A stretch of DNA of 33,238 bases from positions 1 through 33,238 of IMG/VR virus record IMGVR_UViG_3300050133_000036; one strand, 5' to 3'. The notes under the pieces were generated by a model. That model did not search any database, was not told the DNA's origin, and saw only the letters and a program-made list of their open reading frames with translations. Positions within the stretch are counted from its first letter, which is position 1, and each line of letters begins with the position of its first letter. Below are positions 1 through 6,824 of the stretch, one piece after another. The position numbers and the translations under genes are program-made. This stretch comes from a virus.

Positions 1-23
1 GTTTTTGCTCAAAGGCTATGATC

Positions 24-74
24 TTAGAGCATTCTTGATATTGACATGTACCACCAACCGAGAAATGAAAACAT
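24..74 (-). CDS. possible 16-residue peptide or remnant of a gene start
   Basis: An ATG at 74 is preceded by a good ribosome binding site (AGAAGGTGA, about 5 bases away) but the frame closes after 16 codons (MFSFLGWWYMSISRML). The peptide is hydrophobic and tryptophan-rich. It lies downstream of a hairpin terminator at the extreme left of the window. It could be a true micropeptide, or the start of a longer gene that was cut by rearrangement. I do not recognise it. Confidence 0.22.
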   Translation of the reverse strand: MFSFLGWWYMSISRML

Positions 75-103
75 AAAAATCACCTTCTTTCAATATTTCT
101 ATA

Positions 104-127
104 TAAAAATAACACTCTTGAGAGTGC
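104..127 (-). terminator. possible intrinsic terminator
   Basis: Read on the minus strand, a short hairpin (CACTCT, 2-base loop, AGAGTG, with a flanking G-T pair) is followed by TTATTTTTAT. The stem is only 6-7 bp, so it would be a modest terminator. Confidence 0.4.
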
Positions 128-220
128 CTGAATTTGTTATATATAAATTAGAATAGTTGTATTAATTATTATTGTATATTTTTAAAGGTTTTTACATTAT
201 TTTGCAGAATAATGACTATA

Positions 221-236
221 TAGATTTAACAGGATA
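221..236 (+). repeat. left arm of a 16-bp perfect inverted repeat
   Basis: TAGATTTAACAGGATA here is the exact reverse complement of positions 609-624. The 372 bases between the arms contain a plus-strand reading frame, unlike the rest of the window. No obvious target-site duplication flanks the two arms. Confidence 0.6.
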
Positions 237-278
237 AAGAAATATGCTGAACTACATAGTAATGTGTAGAAGTAGTGA

Positions 279-566
279 ATAAAAAGTCATTACGATAACA
301 ATTTGGATACCGTGAATGAAAGTTTCATAAATGCTGCACAATCAGCTAAAGATCAATGTGACAAGTATGCAACTACATTTAAATCATTAGGACTTGTTAC
401 AAAATCGATTATAGACTTTCAAATCCCAAAAGTAGGTGAGTAATCGCCCGTTCATAAAGTAATTTATGAAATAGTATTGGGTAAATTCATAGAAACTCCT
501 ATATGGACAACTATGAGCCAAGCTATGGAAATTCATTTTGCGTACCATAGAAGGTGCAACGCATAG
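279..566 (+). pseudogene. possible decayed plus-strand gene fragment
   Basis: On the plus strand, opposite to every confident gene here, one frame is open from 279 to 566 except for a single in-frame TAA at 441. The first part can be read from GTG at 312 (VNESFINAAQSAKDQ..., 43 residues) but has no ribosome binding site. The second part continues as SPVHKVIYEIVLGKF... to TAG at 564. The first half looks protein-like (charged and polar with small hydrophobics) but I do not recognise a family. It lies wholly inside the 16-bp inverted repeat pair. In an AT-rich genome a frame of this size could still arise by chance. Bases 1-620 otherwise hold no recognisable gene. Confidence 0.2.
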
Positions 567-608
567 GTAGTGAAGAATGATACTAATAATCTACCCACGA
601 ACACCCGA

Positions 609-624
609 TATCCTGTTAAATCTA
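609..624 (-). repeat. right arm of a 16-bp perfect inverted repeat
   Basis: Reverse complement of 221-236. The outer end of this arm coincides with the TAG stop codon of the small gene at 622-789, so inversion of the enclosed segment would leave that protein unchanged. Confidence 0.6.
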
Positions 625-789
625 CATTTCTGATTTAGGTATTTTAATTTTCTTTGTTTCAATCTCTAATTTATACGTTATAATTTTTGAAACTGTTTCA
701 TTCAATTCTTCTATTAGAAAATTATATTTATAAATAAGTTTCTCGAGCCCATCACCGTTTGATTTTGTTACAATTGCAAAATCATCCAT
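622..789 (-). CDS. small charged protein, function unknown
   Basis: The 55-residue product starts at an ATG with GGAAAGGG about 8 bases upstream (MDDFAIVTKSNGDGLEKL...). It is helical in character, rich in Lys, Glu and Ile, and ends in a basic KIKIPKSEM. No signal peptide or membrane segment is visible, so it does not look like a holin or XhlA. It is separated from the tail operon by two terminators, so it is probably expressed from its own promoter or by readthrough. In related phages this place usually holds the lysis genes. I do not recognise it. Confidence 0.55.
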   Translation of the reverse strand: MDDFAIVTKSNGDGLEKLIYKYNFLIEELNETVSKIITYKLEIETKKIKIPKSEM

Positions 790-830
790 TTCGTTTACCC
801 TTTCCTTTCTAATATTTTTAGATATAAAAA

Positions 831-851
831 AGAGACTAACTAATAGCCTCT
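831..851 (-). terminator. second terminator after the tail operon, possible attenuator
   Basis: On the minus strand AGAGGCTA and TAGTCTCT pair (8 bp with one G-U) around a 5-base loop and are followed by TTTTTATATC. It sits between the 899-938 terminator and the 622-789 gene. A very short frame, ATG CGC AAC AGA GAG GCT ATT AGT TAG, runs into the hairpin. Confidence 0.6.
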
Positions 852-898
852 CTGTTGCGCATTTTTATCCGAATGTACAATAACTTAAATTAAAAAAG

Positions 899-938
899 GG
901 CAATAAAAAAAGACTATTCAAAGTCCTTATATATTGCC
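899..938 (-). terminator. terminator of the tail operon
   Basis: On the minus strand GGCAATA pairs with TATTGCC, enclosing a smaller GACT/AGTC stem, and is followed by CCTTTTTTAATTT. It begins 8 bases after the stop codon of the XkdX-like gene, as expected for the end of the late operon. Confidence 0.75.
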
Positions 939-945
939 AATTAAA

Positions 946-1104
946 TTATTCTTCTACTTGTGGAGTTGCAATTACCATATCATATTCTTCTTGAGTTAAA
1001 TACTTTGGAACTTTTGTTTGTAACACTTCTGCTGTAATTCTTCTCATAATCCACATGTTAAGATAAAAATTATAATAAACTGTAGCCATTGGTTGTACTG
1101 TCAT
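946..1104 (-). CDS. XkdX-like small tail protein
   Basis: This 52-residue protein (MTVQPMATVYYNFYLN...) has a near-perfect ribosome binding site, GGAGGTGATAT, just before the ATG. Size, position as last gene of the tail operon, and pattern (an aromatic W/Y/F-rich first helix, then ITAE, then KYLTQEEYDMVIAT) fit the XkdX family found after the fibre genes of PBSX-like phages. Its exact role in the virion is unknown in the family. A terminator follows directly. Confidence 0.7.
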   Translation of the reverse strand: MTVQPMATVYYNFYLNMWIMRRITAEVLQTKVPKYLTQEEYDMVIATPQVEE

Positions 1105-1119
1105 AATATCACCTCCATA

Positions 1120-1362
1120 TTAGTTTAATAACATCATAACTATATCCTCTACTGCTGTTATTCTTTCTGTATCTGTTGGCATTGGAATTACTGGAATAAT
1201 AATTTGAGCAATAAATTTTGTACCATCCCAAGTATCACCAGTAGAAATATTTAATCCTTCAATAGAAATAATGCTATATCCTTCCTGTGGTACAAAAGTA
1301 TCATCTGCAACTATTGTATTTTCTACAATACTATTTTTTATTAAAGCATAACTACCAAGCAT
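1120..1362 (-). CDS. tail-fibre-associated protein (XkdW-position)
   Basis: An 80-residue protein whose start overlaps the end of the fibre gene by 11 bases. It begins MLGSYALIKNSIVENTIVADD and carries GDTWDGTKF. This ALI-N-IVEN-IVAD...GxxWDGTxF pattern is common in small proteins encoded directly after phage fibre genes, where they resemble fibre-tip or assembly partners. The C-terminus (TDTERITAVEDIVMMLLN) is a short amphipathic helix. Translational coupling with the fibre gene is likely. Confidence 0.65.
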   Translation of the reverse strand: MLGSYALIKNSIVENTIVADDTFVPQEGYSIISIEGLNISTGDTWDGTKFIAQIIIPVIPMPTDTERITAVEDIVMMLLN

Positions 1363-2632
1363 AAACTATCACTCTCCCATTTCCACCTATTCCACCTCTT
1401 CCGCAAGTAACACTACCACTATAAGCGCCACCGCCAGCACCTCCGCCACCATAATTTCCACCATTACCTCCAGTGCCAGCAGTACCACTAGTAACACCTG
1501 CACCACCATTACCGCCAGCACCGCAAGTCAAGCTATTTCCATCTGCACCATTACTTCCAGCACTACCAAAACCATAAACTGAATATGATTTAATTCCGCC
1601 AAAACTAAAACTATTTCCACCATAACCACCAGCACCACCACCAGCACCACCACGTAATGCACTACCTCCATTTGTAGAATTACTACCATTAGCAGCTGGA
1701 TAACCTCCACCAGCACCGCCAAATTCAGCACACCCACCAGCAGAACTTATACTAGGAGAGCCTTGACCGCCTCCGCCACCTATAGCATTAATAGTTGTGC
1801 TAACAGAAGGTAATCCACCAGTAGTAGAAATACCATTACCACAAGTACCTCCACCGCCACCGCCAACACCACCACCACCAGCACCTCCATAAGCTGTTAA
1901 TATTCCAGCAGAACCAAATATAGAATTTCCACCAGCACCACCAGCCCTTCCAGCACCACCAATATTGCCTCCAGCAGTTCCTCCTAGACCTATTATAAAA
2001 GTTTCTGTTGTTCCTAATTCTGATGCTTTTATGAATTGTTCTGTATAAGCACCACCACCACCTCCGCCACCAGCGGCATTACTTGCATATCCACCACCAC
2101 CACCACCACCAGCACCAATACATACTATTTTTACAATAGTTGCACCTGCTGGCTTAGTCCATGTTCCAGAACTAGCATAATCATTTACAGTTGGAGCAGT
2201 TATTTGAGAACTAGATACTTTTCCATCACTACCCAAACTTGCTAATCCATTCACTTGTCCTTTTGTAGCTTCAAAGTTCGCATTTTCAGTCAAATGCGAA
2301 CTAAGATTTGCTTGAACAGCATCAGCTTTTGCCTGTGCTCCAGCAGGTGTTTCTTTTGTGCCTATTAGTGCAGTTATTGTGGCAGCATAATTAGGATCAT
2401 CACCTAATGCATCGGCTAATTCTTTTAGAGTATCTAGCGTTGCGGGCGAAGAGTTTACAATAGATGCAACTTTAGTATCTGTATAACCTTTTGCAGATAA
2501 AAGATTTGCTAAACTAGCAGCATCTATCTTATCCCAGTTATCATTTAACATAGTTTTTATATTAAAAGTATTATTTCCATCTACCGCAGGGTCTTCTTTT
2601 AGCAAAGAAAGATTTATTGTATTACTTGACAT
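1352..2632 (-). CDS. tail fibre with glycine-rich C-terminal domain
   Basis: A 426-residue receptor-binding fibre candidate. The N-terminus (MSSNTINLSLLKEDP... to DNWDKID, about 1-35) is the kind of segment that joins a fibre to an XkdU-type baseplate. Residues 40-130 are a helical shaft containing the common phage fibre motif TLDTLKELADALGDDPNYAAT. After about residue 150 (SGTWTKPAGATIVKIVCIGAGGG) the protein is a long Gly/Ala/Ser domain with many G runs, typical of phage glycine-rich tip domains. The DNA shows dense CCACCA-type repeats on the plus strand. The ribosome binding site is GGAGGTGCATA; the start overlaps the XkdU stop by one base. Confidence 0.85.
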   Translation of the reverse strand: MSSNTINLSLLKEDPAVDGNNTFNIKTMLNDNWDKIDAASLANLLSAKGYTDTKVASIVNSSPATLDTLKELADALGDDPNYAATITALIGTKETPAGAQAKADAVQANLSSHLTENANFEATKGQVNGLASLGSDGKVSSSQITAPTVNDYASSGTWTKPAGATIVKIVCIGAGGGGGGGYASNAAGGGGGGGAYTEQFIKASELGTTETFIIGLGGTAGGNIGGAGRAGGAGGNSIFGSAGILTAYGGAGGGGVGGGGGGTCGNGISTTGGLPSVSTTINAIGGGGGQGSPSISSAGGCAEFGGAGGGYPAANGSNSTNGGSALRGGAGGGAGGYGGNSFSFGGIKSYSVYGFGSAGSNGADGNSLTCGAGGNGGAGVTSGTAGTGGNGGNYGGGGAGGGAYSGSVTCGRGGIGGNGRVIVYAW

Positions 2633-3165
2633 TATGCACCTCCTGCAAATTTATTTAACAGAGTTGATTCTAATTGATTTATTGTCATTATCTGATCAAT
2701 ATCTTTAATTAATAAATACGAGTAAGTATAAGTTACTACTAAATGAGCAGGTTTAATTTGTTCAAGTGCATCTTTTAAGTCCTGTAAATTTGGCGGAATA
2801 CCAATTACACTTGAAAATTTAACTTCAAAACTATATATACTTGGATGCTCGGTAATAGTAACTTTCCCATTATTAAATGAATTTGCTACATTTTGAAGCA
2901 TACTTACTGTAACAGTTCCCTGTCCTCTTATCTTTGATTTAGCGACTGTTCTTCTATAGCTTATATCTTTGCTTAAATCTGTAGTTATTCCCAGAAAACT
3001 CTCCCAATAAGCAAGACCCCAGGTCGCGGTATCTATAAAGCATTGGTTTACGATATCTTTAATTGAACTATTTGTATTATTTATTTCTAATTGCTCTGAG
3101 TTATAAGTTGCACTCATTGTTTTACTTTGACTTATAAATTTTGGAACATAATCTTTAAGGAGCAT
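2632..3165 (-). CDS. xkdU: XkdU-like baseplate-fibre connector (DUF2313, YmfQ family)
   Basis: I start this protein at the ATG at 3165 (MLLKDYVPKFISQSKTMSAT, 177 residues) rather than an upstream TTG at 3192, because the family begins this way and GGTGG lies just before it. The middle GLAYWESFLGI and ISYRRTVAKSKIRGQGTVT are hallmarks of the YmfQ/XkdU family, which links the baseplate wedge to fibres. It overlaps the baseplate J gene by 11 bases and touches the fibre start (TAATG). Confidence 0.88.
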   Translation of the reverse strand: MLLKDYVPKFISQSKTMSATYNSEQLEINNTNSSIKDIVNQCFIDTATWGLAYWESFLGITTDLSKDISYRRTVAKSKIRGQGTVTVSMLQNVANSFNNGKVTITEHPSIYSFEVKFSSVIGIPPNLQDLKDALEQIKPAHLVVTYTYSYLLIKDIDQIMTINQLESTLLNKFAGGA

Positions 3166-4216
3166 CAACTTCCACCGTCCCTTGGATAGCAACTTGTTCT
3201 TCTCCTATTGCTATATTTACAGTTCCATTATTTAAAGTAAACGAAGAATAATCAATTACTCCCTGACAAGACATTATTAAACTTCCTATGAACCCATAGC
3301 TAACATAATTTTGTTTAGAATATATTCCCTTTAAATAACTTATTATTGAAATTGTTAAAGCGGCTATAATATCTGCCTGTGTATAGGCTGTATCTCTGGT
3401 TACATTTACGCTTATATCAATAGGTAATGCTATTGCACTCTCATAGGTAATCGTTGCTCCTATAGGTCTTACTGACTCTATATAGGTTGTTAAAGCAGTC
3501 AATAAATCGTTTGATAGAGGTTGCGTATTGCTATCTACTGCAGTAACTTTTACTGTTCCAGGTCCGTCCCAAAGTGGAAATACTATTGCTTCACCTATAC
3601 CGTCTACGCTTAAGGCCCATTGTTTATAATGTGCTGAGTTTCCAGAGGTTGCAGGACTTTGAACTTGCACTAAGTATCTATTAAGTAATGATGAATCTGT
3701 TTCTATATCTGTTCCACCACTAGTTACTATTGAATTTGAAACTCCTGTGATGCCACTAATAGATGTAGGAATTTGTACAATAATATCAGAGGGAACATTA
3801 TAAATTGAACTAATTTCCATAGCTTCAATATTTACAGTAGCAGTGCCATTCGTAATTACTCCTGCTGTAGTGGTTATATATTGCAGTCCACCTGTTGTCT
3901 GTATAACCGTTCCAATGGGTATAGGAGTTGTCTCAGTTCCACTGAATGTTGCTTGCCCTGTTGATTTAGTCCCATTTTTTTTAATAACTCCAGACTCTTC
4001 GCATCTTTGCTCAAGTTCTGTAGAATATCCGTTAGCCGCCGCGCTTGTAGCGAATACTTTAAGTAAAACTTCATTTAGTTGTACGTTAGATTGTCCTATT
4101 TCTTGTGATACAGGAGATAAATTGTCATATGAAAAAGAACCCTCCGTAGTGTCTATATCACTAGGAACGTTCCCTTGCATTCTATTTAAAATTATTGAAC
4201 TATCTACTTCATACAC
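3155..4216 (-). CDS. xkdT: baseplate J-like protein (XkdT, T4 gp6-type wedge)
   Basis: A 353-residue baseplate J family protein. It begins at GTG 4216 with GGAGGTAGG upstream, overlapping the XkdS stop by 8 bases. Family traits are visible: the LNxxLLKVFATSAxGxxLExxxxExGV-like region (about 45-75), a Gly/Thr-rich beta region with IPIGTVIQT, and SGNSAHYKQWALSVDGIGEAIVFPLWDGPGTVKV (about 190-225). It forms the baseplate wedge ring that triggers sheath contraction. Confidence 0.92.
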   Translation of the reverse strand: MYEVDSSIILNRMQGNVPSDIDTTEGSFSYDNLSPVSQEIGQSNVQLNEVLLKVFATSAAANGYSTELEQRCEESGVIKKNGTKSTGQATFSGTETTPIPIGTVIQTTGGLQYITTTAGVITNGTATVNIEAMEISSIYNVPSDIIVQIPTSISGITGVSNSIVTSGGTDIETDSSLLNRYLVQVQSPATSGNSAHYKQWALSVDGIGEAIVFPLWDGPGTVKVTAVDSNTQPLSNDLLTALTTYIESVRPIGATITYESAIALPIDISVNVTRDTAYTQADIIAALTISIISYLKGIYSKQNYVSYGFIGSLIMSCQGVIDYSSFTLNNGTVNIAIGEEQVAIQGTVEVDAP

Positions 4217-4619
4217 TAATTCCTACCTCCCCATAAACTGTGCTAGCTGTAAAATCTATACTTAACTTATGCTTATCTATTGTTGCAATTATATCTTTAA
4301 TGCCTGTTATATTTTTATTAACAAGCAAGCTTTCTTTTAAATATCTTCCTATTTCACTTTGAATAGCTGCATCACTAAATTTTCCACCTATTAGTTCATC
4401 AAATTCATTACCGTAATTTTGTGTATAAGCCATATACTTATATTTTGGTATTTTCAGTGCTTTATATATCCATACCTTTAAGGCTTCAATTCCAGTAACT
4501 ATTGTAAATTTTCCATTCTCAATTAAAAAATCATTATTTGTAAAATCCCATGCATATTCTTGTATTGTTATATCTTCTTCGGTTTCAAAGCTTCTAGTAT
4601 CCGTTGGAAATATGCTCAT
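4209..4619 (-). CDS. xkdS: XkdS-like baseplate protein (DUF2634, T4 gp25-like role)
   Basis: A 136-residue protein with the order expected for XkdS: after XkdR and before baseplate J. It shows TEEDITIQEYAWDFTNNDFLIENGKFTIVTGIEALKVWIYKALK, typical of DUF2634, followed by YTQNYGNEFDELIGG. It corresponds functionally to the gp25/gpW wedge protein that initiates sheath polymerisation. The start overlaps the upstream stop in an ATGA. Confidence 0.88.
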   Translation of the reverse strand: MSIFPTDTRSFETEEDITIQEYAWDFTNNDFLIENGKFTIVTGIEALKVWIYKALKIPKYKYMAYTQNYGNEFDELIGGKFSDAAIQSEIGRYLKESLLVNKNITGIKDIIATIDKHKLSIDFTASTVYGEVGISV

Positions 4620-4867
4620 AGATCCACCACCTTACATAAGATAATATATTTTTGACCATTGTTAACAGATATTGTTGCTACTTCATCACCAGTTTTCAAA
4701 GTATTAAGTAGATTATCTGCAATTCTCAAATCAATCTTATTTACTTGTAAATCTCCCACTTTTAAGGTATTAGTATTAATCATAGTTCCTAGTTCAAGAC
4801 TTGGAGAATTATATTTTTTACCTTGCCTTTGCATATGTCCAAATAGTTCCACGTATTTATTTTTCAT
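4616..4867 (-). CDS. xkdR: XkdR-like tail protein (DUF2577)
   Basis: An 83-residue protein preceded by AGGAGC. Its pattern (SPSLELGTMINTNTLKVGDLQVNKIDLRIADNL then LKTGDEVATISVNNGQKYIILCKVVDL) matches the DUF2577 family, a small beta-rich protein always found between XkdQ and XkdS. Probably a hub or baseplate component. Confidence 0.85.
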   Translation of the reverse strand: MKNKYVELFGHMQRQGKKYNSPSLELGTMINTNTLKVGDLQVNKIDLRIADNLLNTLKTGDEVATISVNNGQKYIILCKVVDL

Positions 4868-4877
4868 GTTTATGCTC

Positions 4878-5831
4878 CTAATTGGTAACTAAATTAAGTT
4901 GCATTGTATATTGATTTGTTTCTATATCCCATGTGTGCGTGTCACCGTCTATTAATAATTTAATATCTTTCATGCTATCAATATAAAATATTTTTGCATT
5001 AATAAGAAAGCCTGTTCTACAAAGCCAATTTCCAAGTGCTTCTTCTGAATAAGTTTCTTCTACACCTTTTAATAATTTTTTTGCTTCAACGGTAGAGTCT
5101 TTTCCATCTTCTGCCGTATAGTTTTCTTGTAGAGTTCCATATTTGTTTTTGTCTGCCGTATTTTCTACTGAACTTAGATATTTGCCATTTTCATCATATA
5201 TCTTAACTTTATTTACCATACCATCGAGTGTAGGTGTGTACACATTTGATATCATATTATTGCCTTCACCAGTTTTATTTATAGTTAATATATAATTAGC
5301 AATTAATAAACCTTTCTGGATTACATTTAATTTAATGCCTGTGATTGTAAGTAAAAAGCCATTCGTCTTAACTTGATCATACATTTGCATAATCGCATCA
5401 CACCCAGTAACTTGACTAAGTAATCTATTAACTTTTTTATTTGTTACTGCTATATCGCCAGTTTGTACACCTAAATCACTACATATTGTTTTAGTAGCAC
5501 TTTCTGGCATTATGTTAGCGAAGTTATAAGTTACTTTACTTTTATTTATATAAATCAAGTAATCATATGCTGTAATTGTTAATTCCTCGTCTGAGTTATC
5601 ATCTGGAGTCCATACAATGCCCCTGAATATTTCTTCATCATCTAATGTCATCCAAATTTTTGTACCAGGTGGAATTGATAAAAGAGGTTGGTTGCTATCC
5701 CATATAGGATGAGCAAGAGTTAAAGTCAATTTCCTTGCAAGCGTTGAACTATCTCCGCTATTAGTAACAGATTTAACTAGGTTTGTTATTTCAAGCTGTA
5801 TAATACCTGGGATACAATATATTCTAATCAT
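4878..5831 (-). CDS. xkdQ: XkdQ-like hub protein (gpD / T4 gp27-like)
   Basis: A 317-residue protein in the tail-hub position. The N-terminal half (IPGIIQLEITNLVKSVTNSGDSSTLARKLTLTLAHP..., PPGTKIWMTLDDEEIFRGIVWTPDDNSDEELTITAYDYLIYINKSKVTYNF) is characteristic of the XkdQ/late-control D family, which forms the hub between tail tube and baseplate. A good ribosome binding site, GGAGGCAAG, precedes the ATG. The gene is 10 bases upstream of XkdR. Confidence 0.9.
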   Translation of the reverse strand: MIRIYCIPGIIQLEITNLVKSVTNSGDSSTLARKLTLTLAHPIWDSNQPLLSIPPGTKIWMTLDDEEIFRGIVWTPDDNSDEELTITAYDYLIYINKSKVTYNFANIMPESATKTICSDLGVQTGDIAVTNKKVNRLLSQVTGCDAIMQMYDQVKTNGFLLTITGIKLNVIQKGLLIANYILTINKTGEGNNMISNVYTPTLDGMVNKVKIYDENGKYLSSVENTADKNKYGTLQENYTAEDGKDSTVEAKKLLKGVEETYSEEALGNWLCRTGFLINAKIFYIDSMKDIKLLIDGDTHTWDIETNQYTMQLNLVTN

Positions 5832-5860
5832 AACTCTTGCCTCCTTTTATTTTGTAATAG

Positions 5861-6811
5861 TTAAATAGCACTATCACTGGCCCAGTCTTGCCAACCGATA
5901 TTTTGCAATTGAACTTGATATTCTACCGAATAGCCTGGCATATTTTTTAAGGTAATTTTTATAGCTTCTATTCTAAGGCCTTTCCCTACGGTTCCTGCAG
6001 TTTGCCCATCGCTTATAAAAGGCATCCAACCTATCCCTTGAACATGAACTTGGTATTGTATACTGGCTCCTTCTGGCGCATTTACAAGTTTTATTTTAAT
6101 AGCTTCCATTCTAAGGCCTTGTCCTACAGTTCCGGCAATTTTGCCATCACCCATCCAAGCCATCCAACCTATATTTTGAACATGTGATTCATATTGAATA
6201 TAGCAATCAGTTGATCCAATAAGTTTTATTATGATTGCTTCCAATCTACGTGCTTGCCCTACCGTTCCGGCTACATTTCCAGTCCATGCACCATTTTCTT
6301 TTAAATAATACCATTTGTCTTTATATAATAGCCATCCTATTTTTTTAGTTCCGTTGCTCAGGTAATAATACCAAATCCCCCCTGAACTGATCCATCCTTC
6401 TTTTGCTACGTCTACAATTCTTTTATATTCTTTTAGCTGTAAACTGAAATGTATATCGCCACTGGCATCGCTCTCGCCATATTCAAATGTATCTACAGTA
6501 CATTCAATATTTAATTTTGTTTCTGTTATGAAAAATCTTATTATAGTACCTTCAGTTCTCCATTTTTCAATAAGATCAACACATTCATTTGGAGATGGAA
6601 AATTATTATATTGGCAAAAACTATATGCTTGTAGAGGAAAGAACGTTTCTATTGGTGTTATTTCTGCAAGTTTATCTTTACCAGTGAAGCTTATTTCTCC
6701 TAATCCCAAAACAACTACTGTGCTACTGCTAGTTGCTTTTTTTATTTTATACTCTGGTGGAGGTACTGGTAATTGCAATTGTTCGTCACCATTTGTTAAC
6801 CAAAATTCCAT
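5861..6811 (-). CDS. XkdP-position tail protein with choline-binding-like and ChW repeats
   Basis: A 316-residue protein where PBSX-type phages carry the LysM protein XkdP. Residues 1-135 are XkdP-like (ending in HFSLQLKEYKRI, the usual last strand before LysM). In place of LysM, residues 139-178 hold two aromatic repeats (GWISSGGIWYYYLSNGTKKIGW, WYYLKENGAWTG) of choline-binding type. Then three ChW repeats follow at about 181-225, 226-271 and 272-316, each with AGTVGxxxRxEAIxIxL and VQxIGWxxW. ChW domains are typical of Clostridium surface proteins. The domain probably contacts the cell wall during infection or assembly. The three repeats are also visible in the DNA and could change in number by recombination. 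Confidence 0.82.
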   Translation of the reverse strand: MEFWLTNGDEQLQLPVPPPEYKIKKATSSSTVVVLGLGEISFTGKDKLAEITPIETFFPLQAYSFCQYNNFPSPNECVDLIEKWRTEGTIIRFFITETKLNIECTVDTFEYGESDASGDIHFSLQLKEYKRIVDVAKEGWISSGGIWYYYLSNGTKKIGWLLYKDKWYYLKENGAWTGNVAGTVGQARRLEAIIIKLIGSTDCYIQYESHVQNIGWMAWMGDGKIAGTVGQGLRMEAIKIKLVNAPEGASIQYQVHVQGIGWMPFISDGQTAGTVGKGLRIEAIKITLKNMPGYSVEYQVQLQNIGWQDWASDSAI

Positions 6812-6824
6812 GTAGTACCACCTT

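Noticed and set aside
1380-2130. Dense CCACCA/CCACCG repeats that could suggest a CRISPR-like array
   Set aside because: The repeats are irregular, have no constant unit or spacers, and are explained by the glycine codons of the tail fibre on the minus strand.
1352-2632. Diversity-generating retroelement acting on the fibre gene
   Set aside because: No reverse transcriptase gene, template repeat or accessory protein is present in the window.
3843-4265. Long plus-strand reading frame opposite the baseplate genes
   Set aside because: It is a shadow of the baseplate J and XkdS genes, has no ribosome binding site, and its protein looks low-quality; the minus-strand genes match known families.
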